A DNA stretch of 64,000 nucleotides from Catenovulum sediminis (GCF_007289895.1 NZ_CP041660.1:434001-498000); one strand, 5' to 3'; positions 34,038 through 43,796 are shown, numbered from the stretch's first letter. Notes: generated by a model from the letters alone, not told the origin. Numbers and translations: made by a program.

Positions 34038-35369
34038 TTATAAAATAAAGCGAGATAAATCTTCGTCTTCAATTAACTCATTCAGATACTTGTTAACATA
34101 GTCAGCATCTATCACAAGTGTATCGCCACTTTTTTCCGAAGCATCAAAAGACACTTCTTCCATTAACTTCTCCATCACTGTATGCAAACGGCGTGCACCT
34201 ATATTTTCAGTACGTTCGTTAACCTGCCAAGCAGCTTCAGCAATACGCTCAATACCATCTTGCTTAAATTCAACATTTACGCCTTCTGTTGCCAAAAGCG
34301 CGCGATATTGTTCAGTTAACGATGCATTGGTATCTGTTAAAATCGCAATAAAATCTTGTGTAGTGAGTGCAGTTAGCTCAACTCGGATGGGCAAACGACC
34401 TTGCAATTCAGGAATTAAATCGGACGGCTTAGCCATCTGAAAGGCACCCGATGCAATAAATAAAATATGATCTGTTTTTACCATGCCATGTTTAGTTGAA
34501 ACAGTCGAACCTTCAACTAAAGGCAATAAATCACGCTGCACACCTTCACGTGATACATCTGGACCACTACTTTCACCACGTTTACAAATTTTGTCAATCT
34601 CATCGATGAATACGATACCGTTTTGCTCAACCGCATGTAACGCATCTTCTTTAAGATCTTCTGTATTAACCAAACGAGCTGCTTCTTCTTCAATTAACAA
34701 TTTAAAAGCTTCTTTGACTTTTAATTTGCGTGTTTTTTTAGTCGAACCAGACAAATTTTGAAACATGCTTTGCAGCTGATTAGTCATCTCTTCCATGCCC
34801 GGCGGTGCCATAATCTCGACACCAACTTGCGGCGCTGCAACATCTATTTCAATTTCTTTATCGTCTAATTGCTTTTCACGTAATTTTTTTCTAAAAACCT
34901 GACGAGTGGTACTATCCGCCGGTTTTTCATCTTCTTCACCATAAGGGGTTTGAGCACGCGGCAATAAAGCATCTAAAATGCGCTCTTCTGCGGCTTCTTC
35001 AGCGCGGTGACGCACTTTTTGCGTTGCTTCTTCACGTGTCATCTTAACCGCGATATCGGTTAAATCGCGGATAATCGTTTCAACTTCTTTACCCACGTAA
35101 CCGACTTCAGTAAATTTAGTGGCTTCTACTTTAATAAACGGCGCTTTAGCTAACTTAGCCAAGCGTCGGGCGATTTCCGTTTTACCCACACCGGTTGGGC
35201 CTATCATTAAAATATTTTTAGGGGTCACTTCCTGACGCAACTCTTCTTCCAGCTGCATTCTGCGCCAACGATTACGCAATGCAATTGCCACTGCTTTCTT
35301 GGCTTTATCTTGGCCGATTATGTGGCGGTTTAACTCGTGTACAATTTCTCTTGGGGTCATCTCAGACAT
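34038..35369 (-). CDS. hslU: HslU, ATPase subunit of the HslVU protease
   Basis: 443 residues, full length. Walker A GPTGVGKT (57-64), the intermediate domain (about 110-230), Walker B IVFIDEID (about 250) and the conserved C-terminal tail EDLSRFIL that docks into HslV. It unfolds substrates for the HslV chamber in the cytosol. Starts nine bases after hslV and shares its heat-shock promoter. Confidence 0.97.
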   Translation of the reverse strand: MSEMTPREIVHELNRHIIGQDKAKKAVAIALRNRWRRMQLEEELRQEVTPKNILMIGPTGVGKTEIARRLAKLAKAPFIKVEATKFTEVGYVGKEVETIIRDLTDIAVKMTREEATQKVRHRAEEAAEERILDALLPRAQTPYGEEDEKPADSTTRQVFRKKLREKQLDDKEIEIDVAAPQVGVEIMAPPGMEEMTNQLQSMFQNLSGSTKKTRKLKVKEAFKLLIEEEAARLVNTEDLKEDALHAVEQNGIVFIDEIDKICKRGESSGPDVSREGVQRDLLPLVEGSTVSTKHGMVKTDHILFIASGAFQMAKPSDLIPELQGRLPIRVELTALTTQDFIAILTDTNASLTEQYRALLATEGVNVEFKQDGIERIAEAAWQVNERTENIGARRLHTVMEKLMEEVSFDASEKSGDTLVIDADYVNKYLNELIEDEDLSRFIL

Positions 35370-35378
35370 AGTCGGCTC

Positions 35379-35909
35379 CTATTTTTTAGCGTCCAATTCT
35401 TCTATTGTTTGGCAATGATTTGTATAAACACAAATATCACCCGCTAATTTGAGGCTTTTTTCAACAATATCTTTAGCCCCTAATTCAGTATTTTCTAATA
35501 ACGCAGTAGCAGCAGCTTGTGCATATGGGCCACCCGAACCGATTGCAATTAAATCATTTTCGGGTTGAATAACATCACCATTACCAGTAATGATTAACGA
35601 TGCTTCCGCATCCGCAACCGCCAACAAAGCTTCTAAGCGACGCAAGGCTCTATCCGTTCGCCAATCTTTCGCCAGCTCAACAGCCGCTTTTGTTAAATGG
35701 CCTTGATGAATTTCTAATTTACTTTCAAAACGTTCAAACAAAGTAAATGCATCCGCCGTACCACCGGCAAAACCGGCCAACACCTTATTGTGATACAAAC
35801 GGCGTACTTTGCGGGCATTACCTTTCATTACGGTATTACCAAGTGAAACTTGACCGTCACCACCAATAACAACTTTGTCGCCACGACGCACAGATACTAT
35901 CGTAGTCAT
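35379..35909 (-). CDS. hslV: HslV, proteolytic subunit of the HslVU protease
   Basis: 176 residues starting MTTIVSVRR. Removal of Met exposes the catalytic N-terminal Thr. [21 protein letters not shown] and [10 protein letters not shown] are family signatures. It forms the double-hexamer protease chamber. Preceded by a sigma-32 type promoter and hairpin leader; followed by hslU. Confidence 0.97.
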   Translation of the reverse strand: MTTIVSVRRGDKVVIGGDGQVSLGNTVMKGNARKVRRLYHNKVLAGFAGGTADAFTLFERFESKLEIHQGHLTKAAVELAKDWRTDRALRRLEALLAVADAEASLIITGNGDVIQPENDLIAIGSGGPYAQAAATALLENTELGAKDIVEKSLKLAGDICVYTNHCQTIEELDAKK

Positions 35910-35921
35910 ATCAATTCCTCT

Positions 35922-35964
35922 TAAAAAAGCAAACCGGGCATACCCTTATTGGTTTAGCCCGGTT
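35922..35964 (-). terminator. Hairpin with U-run between ftsN and hslV (terminator or hslVU leader stem-loop)
   Basis: On the minus strand AACCGGGC and GCCCGGTT form a perfect 8-bp stem around 17 bases, followed by TGCTTTTTT. By position it could end ftsN transcription. It also falls inside the predicted 5' leader of hslVU, about 12 bases after the expected heat-shock start and just before the ribosome site, where E. coli hslVU mRNA is known to carry a stabilising stem-loop. Confidence 0.6.
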
Positions 35965-35983
35965 ATTCAGACAATTGCTATAG

Positions 35984-36011
35984 AAATGGGGTAGCTTGAA
36001 TAAAAATCAAG
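35984..36011 (-). promoter_or_regulatory. Sigma-32 heat-shock promoter of hslVU
   Basis: On the minus strand CTTGAT (36011-36006), 14 bases, then CCCCATTT (35991-35984) matches the sigma-32 consensus (CTTGAA, spacer of about 14, CCCCATnT) almost exactly. It points to hslV, whose start is about 75 bases downstream. The -35 box overlaps the ftsN stop codon. Confidence 0.8.
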
Positions 36012-36549
36012 TCCAGTACCAAATTTGGCAACCATTGATTTTTGCATTCTGCAAGCGATGGCGATCAGACTCAGCTGCGCGTTTAGTATCATAGGGGCCT
36101 AATACAACTCTAAACCACACACCATTACTGCCTTCTGTTCTTTTAACAAAAGATTCTAAGCCGGTAAACGCGATTTGCGCTTTTAACGAATTGGCCTGAT
36201 CTAACTTACGAAAAGAACCGCATTGCATTTGATATTGTTTTTGTGGTTGATCTTTTCTATCTGGCACATCAACTTCAATCGTTTTATTCTCAAGCTCTTT
36301 GACATACTCCCATTTTTCTTCGGGAACTTTAGGCAATGCCTTAGGCTTAACTTTTTCCACGACTTTCGGTTTAGGCTCTGGGGCTCTGTCTTTTATCGAC
36401 CATAAAAAATATGCAAAACCAATCACTAAACAAAGTGCTAAGACAATCATAAACTTAAGTTTAGAATGATTTGCCACTGCCACTTCTGGTTCAGGTTTTC
36501 GTTTTGTGCGCGGGGTCGGTTTACCTTTTTTTACGTAATCACGTGCCAT
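36007..36549 (-). CDS. ftsN: Cell-division protein FtsN (SPOR domain)
   Basis: 180 residues. A basic cytosolic N-terminus with MARDYVKKGKP (the FtsN start), one membrane helix (about 32-50), a Pro/Lys linker, then a SPOR domain (about 103-180, QMQCGSFRKLDQANSLKAQIAF, VVLGPYDTKRAAESDRHRL) that binds denuded septal peptidoglycan. Shorter than E. coli FtsN (319), mainly in the linker. Placement upstream of hslVU and downstream of priA is as in enteric and marine gammaproteobacteria. Confidence 0.88.
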   Translation of the reverse strand: MARDYVKKGKPTPRTKRKPEPEVAVANHSKLKFMIVLALCLVIGFAYFLWSIKDRAPEPKPKVVEKVKPKALPKVPEEKWEYVKELENKTIEVDVPDRKDQPQKQYQMQCGSFRKLDQANSLKAQIAFTGLESFVKRTEGSNGVWFRVVLGPYDTKRAAESDRHRLQNAKINGCQIWYWT

Positions 36550-36673
36550 AAAAATTTTTTGACTTATTGTTTGAATTTGTGCCGCCTAGAGTATAAAGGG
36601 CAAAATTGATAGTGGGAACAGCTTACATTGAATCTTTAACAAAAGTGCGTCTTTTTGATTTATTTTTAAGCAC

Positions 36674-38848
36674 TTAATTTAATTCCTGTGGATCAATATC
36701 AATACTCCAGCGCACAGCTTGTGCAAACTTATTCTGCTCTAAACTTAAAACCAACTGGCGCATTGCCGCATTTAGCATACTGCGCTGCTTTGCAGAAAAA
36801 ATCATCAGGTATCTAAATCTACCGGCTCTTTTCTCTTGTGGTGCTGGCATGCTGGCGAATAACTCAACCCCCTGATAATGCACCGATATTTGCTGGTTAA
36901 ATAAGGCTTCAGTTTGCTCGATACAGGCCAGTAATTTTTCGCTATGCTGGCATTCCATTCGCACTAAACACCAAAAACGATAAGGCGGCAACAAAGACGC
37001 TTGCCGTTCAGTCAACAATAAGTCTTGCAGTTCACTATAACCTTTACCTATCAGTGTTTGTAAATAAGGATGCTCAGGAAAGTGTGTTTGCAGTATCACT
37101 TGTCCCGGTTTGTCGGCACGCCCTGCCCGCCCTGCAACTTGTACCAGCAACTGCGCCATTTTTTCTACCGCTCTAAAATCAGTGCTGTACAGCGCACTAT
37201 CTAAATTAACAACCACAGTCAGTGTTAAATTGGGAAAATGATGCCCTTTGGCTAGCATTTGAGTACCAATCAATAATTGATGCTCACCTTTTTGAATAGC
37301 CGCTAACTTATTTTCAAGTGCACCTTTGCGACGGACACTGTCTCTGTCAATTCGAATGGCATTGGCTTCGGGAAAACGACTTTCCAACCAGTCTGCCAGT
37401 TGCTCTGTGCCCACGCCCCAATCCACAATTTGACTGGAACCACATTCAGCACATTGAGCAGGTGGTCTATCAAACGCTCCACAATGATGGCACACCACCT
37501 GTTGTAAGTTTTTATGATACGTAAAATGTTTGTCACACCGTTTACATTCGGCCACCCATCCGCATTCATGGCAAATTAAAGCCGGTGAAAAGCCCCGGCG
37601 GTTTAAAAATACCAGCACTTGCTGTTTTTTATTTAAATGATGTTCAATTGCCTGCACCACACCATAGGCTAATCCCGCTTGCAGTGGCTGATGCTTTATA
37701 TCAATTAACTGGGGCATAGGCGGTGGATGCGCCTGAGCTCTTTTTTTCATTTGTAAATGCAAATATTTACCTTGTTTTGCATTTAATAGACTTTCCAATG
37801 ATGGGGTTGCGCTACCCAGAATGATTTTACAGGCTTCGGCGGATGCGCGCTTTATCGCGACATCTCGTGCATTGTACCTTAAACCATCTTGCTGCTTGTA
37901 CGACGCATCATGTTCTTCATCTAAAATAATTAAGCCTAAATCCGGTGCTGGTACCATCACCGCAGAACGCGTGCCAATAATAATACGGGAAATTCCAATC
38001 GCCGCTTTTAACCAAGCATTATGCCTTTCGCTGTCATTTAACTCGGAATGTAAAACAGATATTTGACATTTAAAACGCGATTGAAAACGCTGTAAAGTTT
38101 GCGGCGTTAAACCGATTTCAGGCACTAAAATGAGTACTTGCTCACCGCGAGCTAGAACGTCTTGCATCGCTTGCATATAAACTTCAGTTTTACCACTGCC
38201 CGTCACCCCTTCTAGTAAAACAACGGCAAACTGACTCAGGGTATTAATTTGTGAAAGGGCCTCAATTTGCTCTGGGTTCAAACTGTATTCGGGCCGTTCT
38301 ACCGCAACCGATTTACAAATAGGGGGCAAGGGGGCTTCTTCAATTATTTTTTTTTCAGCCAATTGCTTGATAACAGTGTGGCTAAAGCCATCCTGTAATA
38401 ATAAACTTTGCGTGGTAGCCCCTGTTTTTTTTAAAAAGTGATACAAAGCCAACTGTTTAAAGGCGCGTGCAGAAGGTTCAGATGCCGATTCTTTGACTTG
38501 CCAGATAGGTTCACTTAAGAGCTCTGCCGGTGCTCCTTCTTTTAATTTTTTCGGCAGTAAATTGATAAAAACTTCACCCGGCGGACACAAATAATAACTT
38601 TGCAACCATGCCAGGGTAGACAACATTTGTTGATTGTAGATAGGCGTGATATCTAGCAGGCGCTTTATTTCTTTAACCTTTGCAGCATCAAAGTCTGTGT
38701 GGTCTTTTATCGCAATAACTAATCCGACCAACAATTGCCGCCCAAATGGAACCTCGACGCGACATCCCACTTTTACATTAAAGTGAGTTGGTATTTTATA
38801 GTCAAACAGTCGTCGCAGTGGTACGCCTAACGCAATTTGTGCAAACAA
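36674..38848 (-). CDS. priA: Primosomal helicase PriA
   Basis: About 725 residues. 3'-DNA-binding domain at the N-terminus (LRRLFDYKIP), Walker A LEGVTGSGKTEVY, DEEH box LIILDEEHDASYKQQDG with the aromatic-rich loop, zinc site of four CxxC pairs (CHECGW, CKRCDK, CHHCGAF, CAECGS) and helicase motifs to the end. It restarts stalled forks. No ATG fits the start. TTG at 38848 with CAGGGA nine bases upstream gives the normal N-terminus (LFAQIALGVPLRR). A longer TTG-initiated form reaches back to 38953, inside the heptamer repeat, and looks unnatural. Confidence 0.93.
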   Translation of the reverse strand: MFAQIALGVPLRRLFDYKIPTHFNVKVGCRVEVPFGRQLLVGLVIAIKDHTDFDAAKVKEIKRLLDITPIYNQQMLSTLAWLQSYYLCPPGEVFINLLPKKLKEGAPAELLSEPIWQVKESASEPSARAFKQLALYHFLKKTGATTQSLLLQDGFSHTVIKQLAEKKIIEEAPLPPICKSVAVERPEYSLNPEQIEALSQINTLSQFAVVLLEGVTGSGKTEVYMQAMQDVLARGEQVLILVPEIGLTPQTLQRFQSRFKCQISVLHSELNDSERHNAWLKAAIGISRIIIGTRSAVMVPAPDLGLIILDEEHDASYKQQDGLRYNARDVAIKRASAEACKIILGSATPSLESLLNAKQGKYLHLQMKKRAQAHPPPMPQLIDIKHQPLQAGLAYGVVQAIEHHLNKKQQVLVFLNRRGFSPALICHECGWVAECKRCDKHFTYHKNLQQVVCHHCGAFDRPPAQCAECGSSQIVDWGVGTEQLADWLESRFPEANAIRIDRDSVRRKGALENKLAAIQKGEHQLLIGTQMLAKGHHFPNLTLTVVVNLDSALYSTDFRAVEKMAQLLVQVAGRAGRADKPGQVILQTHFPEHPYLQTLIGKGYSELQDLLLTERQASLLPPYRFWCLVRMECQHSEKLLACIEQTEALFNQQISVHYQGVELFASMPAPQEKRAGRFRYLMIFSAKQRSMLNAAMRQLVLSLEQNKFAQAVRWSIDIDPQELN

Positions 38849-38943
38849 TCCGATGATCCCTGATGAGCAAAGTTTGAGAAAGCCTATTCTAATCTTAGCG
38901 ATAACAGTTGCAAGCGACTTTGTATATCGTCGCTTTAAGGCGG

Positions 38944-39036
38944 CAAGTTTCAAGTTTCAAGTTTCAAGTTTCAAGTTTCAAGTTTCAAGTTTCAAGTTTC
39001 AAGTTTCAAGTTTCAAGTTTCAAGTTTCAAGTTTCA
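38944..39036. repeat. Heptanucleotide microsatellite CAAGTTT x13
   Basis: Thirteen perfect uninterrupted copies of CAAGTTT (plus CA) lie between the REP array and the start of priA, about 95 bases upstream of the chosen priA start. Perfect copies imply recent expansion and likely length variation between strains. Confidence 0.95.
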
Positions 39037-39043
39037 CAGAAGT

Positions 39044-40050
39044 GTAGGTCTGCCCTTTAGGGCGACAATTGTTATAATTCGATATTTGTGCTTTATGCTT
39101 TTGTCGGGCTAAAGCCACGACCTACATGGCTCATAGCTCGCAACTAAAATGTAGGTCTGCCCTTTAGGGCGACAATTGTTATAATTCAATATTGGTGCAT
39201 TATGCATTGTCGGGCTAAAGCCACGACCTACACGGCTCGTAGCTCATAGCTCGCAACTAAAATGTAGGTCTGCCCTTTAGGGCGACAATTGTTATAATTC
39301 AATATTGGTGCATTATGCATTGTCGGGCTAAAGCCACGACCTACATGGCTCGTAGCTCGTAGCTCGCAACTAAAATACAGGTCTGCCCTTTAGGGCGACA
39401 ATTGTTATAATTCGATATTGGTGCATTATGCATTGTCGGGCTAAAGCTACGACCTACATGGCTCGTAGCTCGTAGCTCGCAACTAAAATGTAGGTCTGCC
39501 TTTTAGGGCGACAATTGTACAACTCGATATTTGTGCATTATGCATTGTCGGGCTAAAGCCACGACCTACATGGCTCGTAGCTCGCAACTAAAATGTAGGT
39601 CAGCCCTTTAGGGCGACAATTGTTATAATTCGATATTTGTGCATTATGCTTTGTCGGGCTAAAGCCACGACCTACATGGCTCGTAGCTCGTAGCTCGCAA
39701 CTAAAATGTAGGTCTGCCCTTTAGGGCGACAATTGTTATAATTCAATATTGGTGCATTATGCATTGTCGGGCTAAAGCTACGACCTACATGGCTCGTAGC
39801 TCGTAGCTCGAAACTAAAATACAGGTCTGCCCTTTAGGGCGACAATTGTTATAATTCGATATTTGTGCTTTATGCTTTTGTCGGGCTAAAGCCACGACCT
39901 ACATGGCTCGTAGCTCGTAGCTCGAAACTAAAATACAGGTCTGCCCTTTAGGGCGACAATTGTTATAATTCGATATTGGTGCATTATGCATTGTCGGGCT
40001 AAAGCCACGACCTACATGGCTCGTAGCTCGTAGCTCTAAACTAAAATGCG
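39044..40050. repeat. REP/BIME-like array of nine units, locus 2
   Basis: No gene. Nine units of about 113 bases (two of 105-107) begin at about 39044, 39151, 39264, 39377, 39490, 39595, 39708, 39821 and 39935. Each holds a GTAGGTCTGCCC..GGGCGACA palindrome, an AT spacer (ATTGTTATAATTCGATATT), an opposed TGTCGGGCTAAAGCC..GACCTAC palindrome, and one to two copies of the heptamer GCTCGTA. Loss of one heptamer explains the short units. The GTAG foot is that of REP elements mobilised by RAYT transposases; no RAYT gene is in the window. Confidence 0.85.
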
Positions 40051-40082
40051 TGACGAACAAAAAACTAAATTAGGAAATGGTA

Positions 40083-41375
40083 ATGGACTTAATAAGAAAA
40101 AAAACACTCACAACTTCTATTTTACTTGCAACAATGACAACGGGTTGTATTGATGTATCCTTGGATGATCTCAATGAAACTCTGGATGATAAAGATAGTA
40201 TTTTAGTATCAGCACCAAAGTATACAGATATATGTGGCAACTATATCACGCAAGATGTTTCTCTGAGCATCTATGATGAAAATAGAAATCTCTACAGTGA
40301 CTACCAACTACAGGTATCTGGTGAAGGTGATGAGTTTGAAATAGACGTACCAAAATCCAAATTTACTTTAACCTACACAACTGAAAACCAAGACAAACGA
40401 ACCTATTTAAATATAGAGCGGTCGGATAATATGACTCTCATTATCCCTCAGCCGATTATCAACACATGTGGCTGTGATAGGTTCAATTTAACCGCTGTTG
40501 CAGATGTTCCTAATGCCGATAATTTATTATTAATCAACCGGTTTGGTGAGCATACGCCTACCGCAACAGATAATGCGGAGGAATGGTTATTTGCCGATGT
40601 TGAAATATGTAATGAAGACGCTATTGTTGCAATATCAAATTATAACAATAGCTATGCGTATATTGATGCAAAAGAAGTTACGCAAGATACTCAAGTCACA
40701 CTAGACTTACCTTTAACATCAATACCTTACACAATTACAAACGATCTTAACGTATCGAGTTCGCAGACACATTATTGGGGTTTACATCACCAAATAATTG
40801 CAACGGTTCCATCTTTTGAAAATATTGCTTTTAATTTTATACCTGAAGCCAATTTTGACACAATACAACTCATCTATCGTTTAACTCAAGATTATGATAT
40901 TGCTACATTCACAAATAACAATACGGGTCTCTTTGCTAACTATCAAAGCCAGTTTGCTTATGATCTGCAAACAGCTTCATACATAAACAAACCAACTTCA
41001 TTAGATTTAACACCGACTTATGAACCGTTTGATATCAGCATCCACGACGACGGAGTATATTTTAATCAAGGTGCTGGATTAACAAAATATGACTTTATTG
41101 AAACCTTTGTAGTACATAGAGACACTGATAACAGCATTTCTCAATTTGAATTTATGTATAGTAATACTTCATATATATCGATAGAGGATTTAATTTTTTA
41201 TACAGGTATAGATCAAAAAATCGAACAGATACAATTCATCTCACACGATGTAGTTGGGATCAATGACTACCAAAGTGCGTTAGAGATGCAGCAGTCTGGC
41301 AGTAAATTGACAAATCAGGACAACGTGCAAATTAACAAGCAAGCTCTCGCTATTAGCCTTTCGAACCCACAATAG
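40083..41375 (+). CDS. Lipoprotein of unknown function
   Basis: 430 residues from the second of two in-frame ATGs, which is seven bases after AGGA (the first, at 40077, is too close). The signal peptide ends MTTGC (lipobox Cys). The mature protein is beta-rich, with Cys in DICGNY, NTCGCD and EICNED, and resembles no family I recognise. AT-rich with few arginines compared with neighbours, which hints at an accessory gene. It follows directly after the REP array and has no same-strand partner. Confidence 0.7.
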   Translation: MDLIRKKTLTTSILLATMTTGCIDVSLDDLNETLDDKDSILVSAPKYTDICGNYITQDVSLSIYDENRNLYSDYQLQVSGEGDEFEIDVPKSKFTLTYTTENQDKRTYLNIERSDNMTLIIPQPIINTCGCDRFNLTAVADVPNADNLLLINRFGEHTPTATDNAEEWLFADVEICNEDAIVAISNYNNSYAYIDAKEVTQDTQVTLDLPLTSIPYTITNDLNVSSSQTHYWGLHHQIIATVPSFENIAFNFIPEANFDTIQLIYRLTQDYDIATFTNNNTGLFANYQSQFAYDLQTASYINKPTSLDLTPTYEPFDISIHDDGVYFNQGAGLTKYDFIETFVVHRDTDNSISQFEFMYSNTSYISIEDLIFYTGIDQKIEQIQFISHDVVGINDYQSALEMQQSGSKLTNQDNVQINKQALAISLSNPQ

Positions 41376-41383
41376 TATAAACG

Positions 41384-41689
41384 CTACAAACTGGGCTGTC
41401 GCAAAACAGTAGGTATATCGAAATATGATTCATCATGTGTTTCAAATGCCTGCTTTTTGCGCGACTTTATCTCGGCTCTTTGTGCAACACTCATCGAAAA
41501 AACGTCAAAATGTGCCTGCTCAATAATCTGATTCGCTTCTTCTTGTGAAACAAGCCCCATAAATTGTCCTGCATACATAAACCCTTGAGTACGTGCTTTT
41601 GCCTGTTCAACCGGAATTTTTTCTTTCACTTGACTAAAAATATCAAACAATTGACGATACGCTTCAGATTTAAAATTCTCAGCATTCAT
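41384..41689 (-). CDS. Small conserved-looking cytosolic protein, unknown function
   Basis: 101 residues, mostly helical, no signal peptide or membrane segment. AAGGA precedes the ATG. It contains AYRQLFDIFSQVKEKIPVEQ and a basic RAEIKSRKKQ segment. Codes on the same strand as tyrR, 50 bases downstream of it, so it could be read through from tyrR. Converges with the lipoprotein gene eight bases away. Confidence 0.6.
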   Translation of the reverse strand: MNAENFKSEAYRQLFDIFSQVKEKIPVEQAKARTQGFMYAGQFMGLVSQEEANQIIEQAHFDVFSMSVAQRAEIKSRKKQAFETHDESYFDIPTVLRQPSL

Positions 41690-41739
41690 AACAATTTATC
41701 CTTATTATTACCACGACAGCGCCTTAGTATATAAAGAAT

Positions 41740-43200
41740 CTACCCCTTAATCACCTTAACCGTGCTTTTATTTATCCCGTATTCCCGCAGTTTATTGGCA
41801 ATTGCGGTGTGGCTTAATCCGAGCTTTTGTGCGAGTTGGCGGGTACTTGGATAATGTGGGTAGAGCTTTCTCAGCAATGCGTTTTCAAAGCGTTTAACTG
41901 CATCATCTAACGAGCCTTCCAATTCTGTTTGTAGTTGCAAATAGTCTTTTTCAAGCGCTGATAAATTCACATCATCATCCTTTAGGGTGTTGCTGTCCTG
42001 TAATAATAATGCTTGCTCAAGCGTGTTATTCAACTGTTTTACATTACCAGGCCAGGCATATTTGCTAAGCTTTTCCATGCAAGACTGAGTCACATCAACT
42101 GGCACACGCTGCAATTTTCGGCATAATATATTCAATAAGCGAGCGGTTAAATCAACAAAATCGGCTTTGCGTTCGCGCAGTGGCGGCACTGGGATCTCTA
42201 ATTGCCCTAGTAACAATTGTAAGTTTTCATCAAACAGCCCTTGCTGCACTAAACTTAACAAGCTTTGCTGGCTGGTTACATAAACCCTTTTACTAGGACT
42301 CATTAATAATGCGGTATGCAACTCTTTTTGTGCAGCCATTGTGAGTTTATCAACTCGCTCTAGAATCAGCGGCCCGTTAATACTTTTTAATTGTTCAATT
42401 TCTTGTCTCAGCACTTCGCTGTCATTCAAGCGACAATCTAACTTATGAGAAGGGAGTTGATGGTTACTCAAACTGCAAACAATAGAAGCCAGCCAAGACT
42501 TGCCCGTACCCGCTTCACCATACAAAGCCAAGTTAGAAGCACTGAGCGCAAATTTTTTAATCTCACGTACCACTTTTCGCATACCGGTAGACTTGTGCAC
42601 AATTTGACTCACTAAATGCTGCTGTTCATTGGCGAGCGGATAATGCGAAGGGCTCTCTATTAAACGGATAAACACACCCACAAAATCCTGCTCTTTAAAA
42701 TCGGGCGTTAACCATATAGGTGACATCTCAACTTGAAAAGTTTGTTCATTTATTTCACCAACCTGCAGCAGCTTTTCTGTGGGTTTGCGTTCAAGCCATC
42801 TTAATAAATTCACCCCTTTTAACCAGTTAGATGGGGTATTGAGTTGTTCACGGTTAAAGTCGCTTAGTAATTTTAAAGCCGCTCTGCTGGCCCGAATTAA
42901 ATGCCCTTTTTCATCCAGTGAAACTAACATTTCTGAACTATTGTCTAAACAACTCTTTAATTCAATTTCTTGTCGCTCTAATGGCATACAAGCAACGGTT
43001 TTAACATCTTGCACACCATTCAATAAACGGATTTCTGGCATCAAATGCTGAAATTCGGTAAATTCAATCTTGGGGAAATTAAGGAATATTTTAAGCGGAT
43101 GCACCTCAATCCCATGCAAGTCAATTTGATGTCTGACAAGAATTTCCAGAATATCTTGTGTAATACCAATACGGTTTTCACAACTTATTTCCAGTCTCAT
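41740..43200 (-). CDS. tyrR: TyrR-type aromatic amino acid regulator
   Basis: 486 residues. N-terminal ACT domain (1-70, MRLEISCENRIGITQDILEIL), PAS domain (about 85-190), AAA+ domain (Walker A GEAGTGKS about 230), and C-terminal Fis-type HTH (TRQLAQKLGLSHTAIANKLREYGI, about 453). This order is specific to TyrR. The GAFTGA loop needed for sigma-54 contact is absent, as in E. coli TyrR, and the Walker B position reads LILERVD instead of hhhhDE, so ATP hydrolysis is doubtful. A perfect TyrR box lies at 33405. Divergent from the priC-like gene. Confidence 0.88.
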   Translation of the reverse strand: MRLEISCENRIGITQDILEILVRHQIDLHGIEVHPLKIFLNFPKIEFTEFQHLMPEIRLLNGVQDVKTVACMPLERQEIELKSCLDNSSEMLVSLDEKGHLIRASRAALKLLSDFNREQLNTPSNWLKGVNLLRWLERKPTEKLLQVGEINEQTFQVEMSPIWLTPDFKEQDFVGVFIRLIESPSHYPLANEQQHLVSQIVHKSTGMRKVVREIKKFALSASNLALYGEAGTGKSWLASIVCSLSNHQLPSHKLDCRLNDSEVLRQEIEQLKSINGPLILERVDKLTMAAQKELHTALLMSPSKRVYVTSQQSLLSLVQQGLFDENLQLLLGQLEIPVPPLRERKADFVDLTARLLNILCRKLQRVPVDVTQSCMEKLSKYAWPGNVKQLNNTLEQALLLQDSNTLKDDDVNLSALEKDYLQLQTELEGSLDDAVKRFENALLRKLYPHYPSTRQLAQKLGLSHTAIANKLREYGINKSTVKVIKG

Positions 43201-43304
43201 GTTAATCTCAACTTAGCAATCTCAAATTTATGCCGAATTAGCTATAATTCCATTAAGCTTAGTCTAACTGTTACAAATACGCTATAAGCTAGGAAAACCT
43301 ATGT

Positions 43305-43796
43305 ATGCCAGATAACTTAAGGCAAAAAACTGAAAATATGCTGCAACAAATCAGCGACCGACTGATGGCGCAGCCACGCAAACAAAAAATTGTCAGTTTA
43401 TTACAATACCATTCAAGCTTTGTCTGCCAATCTGAAAATTTGCAGGATTATATAGATGAATGTAAGAAACTGATTGACGCTGCATTTAGGCCAAATGCCA
43501 ACGAGCGTGTGTTTGATAAATTAAATGACCAACTTGAACTGTTAAGCAAATACGCCATTAAAGACAAACTGCAAGACGATGAACATGCAACAGAATATCG
43601 CAGTCGTGCCGGAAAGCTGCACAAACGACTGGCAGAATACCGCCAATATTTAGCCCGCTTTGATGACCAAATTCGCTCACAACCCAACCTACCGGCTGAT
43701 CATTCCTTATTTCAGCGCCGAGAACGTTGCCAGCAAGCGATAAATAAACTAGAAGAACAAATCAGCCGCATTGAGGTTGGTTATATTAGGTACTAA
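43305..43796 (+). CDS. priC: PriC-like primosomal replication protein
   Basis: 163 residues, highly helical and charged, no signal. The pattern of RRERCQQAINKLEEQI at the C-terminus and the Arg-rich helices match the PriC (N'') family by eye. PriC restarts forks with Rep independently of PriA. Divergent from tyrR; the start at 43305 lacks a strong ribosome site. Confidence is moderate because the family is poorly conserved. Confidence 0.55.
   Translation: MPDNLRQKTENMLQQISDRLMAQPRKQKIVSLLQYHSSFVCQSENLQDYIDECKKLIDAAFRPNANERVFDKLNDQLELLSKYAIKDKLQDDEHATEYRSRAGKLHKRLAEYRQYLARFDDQIRSQPNLPADHSLFQRRERCQQAINKLEEQISRIEVGYIRY

Noticed and set aside
38848-38953. N-terminal extension of priA starting inside the heptamer tract
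   Set aside because: The extra residues do not resemble PriA, and a TTG with a proper ribosome site lies at 38848.
39044-40050. Possible CRISPR array
   Set aside because: Units are palindromic throughout with no unique spacers, and no cas genes are near; it is a REP-type array.
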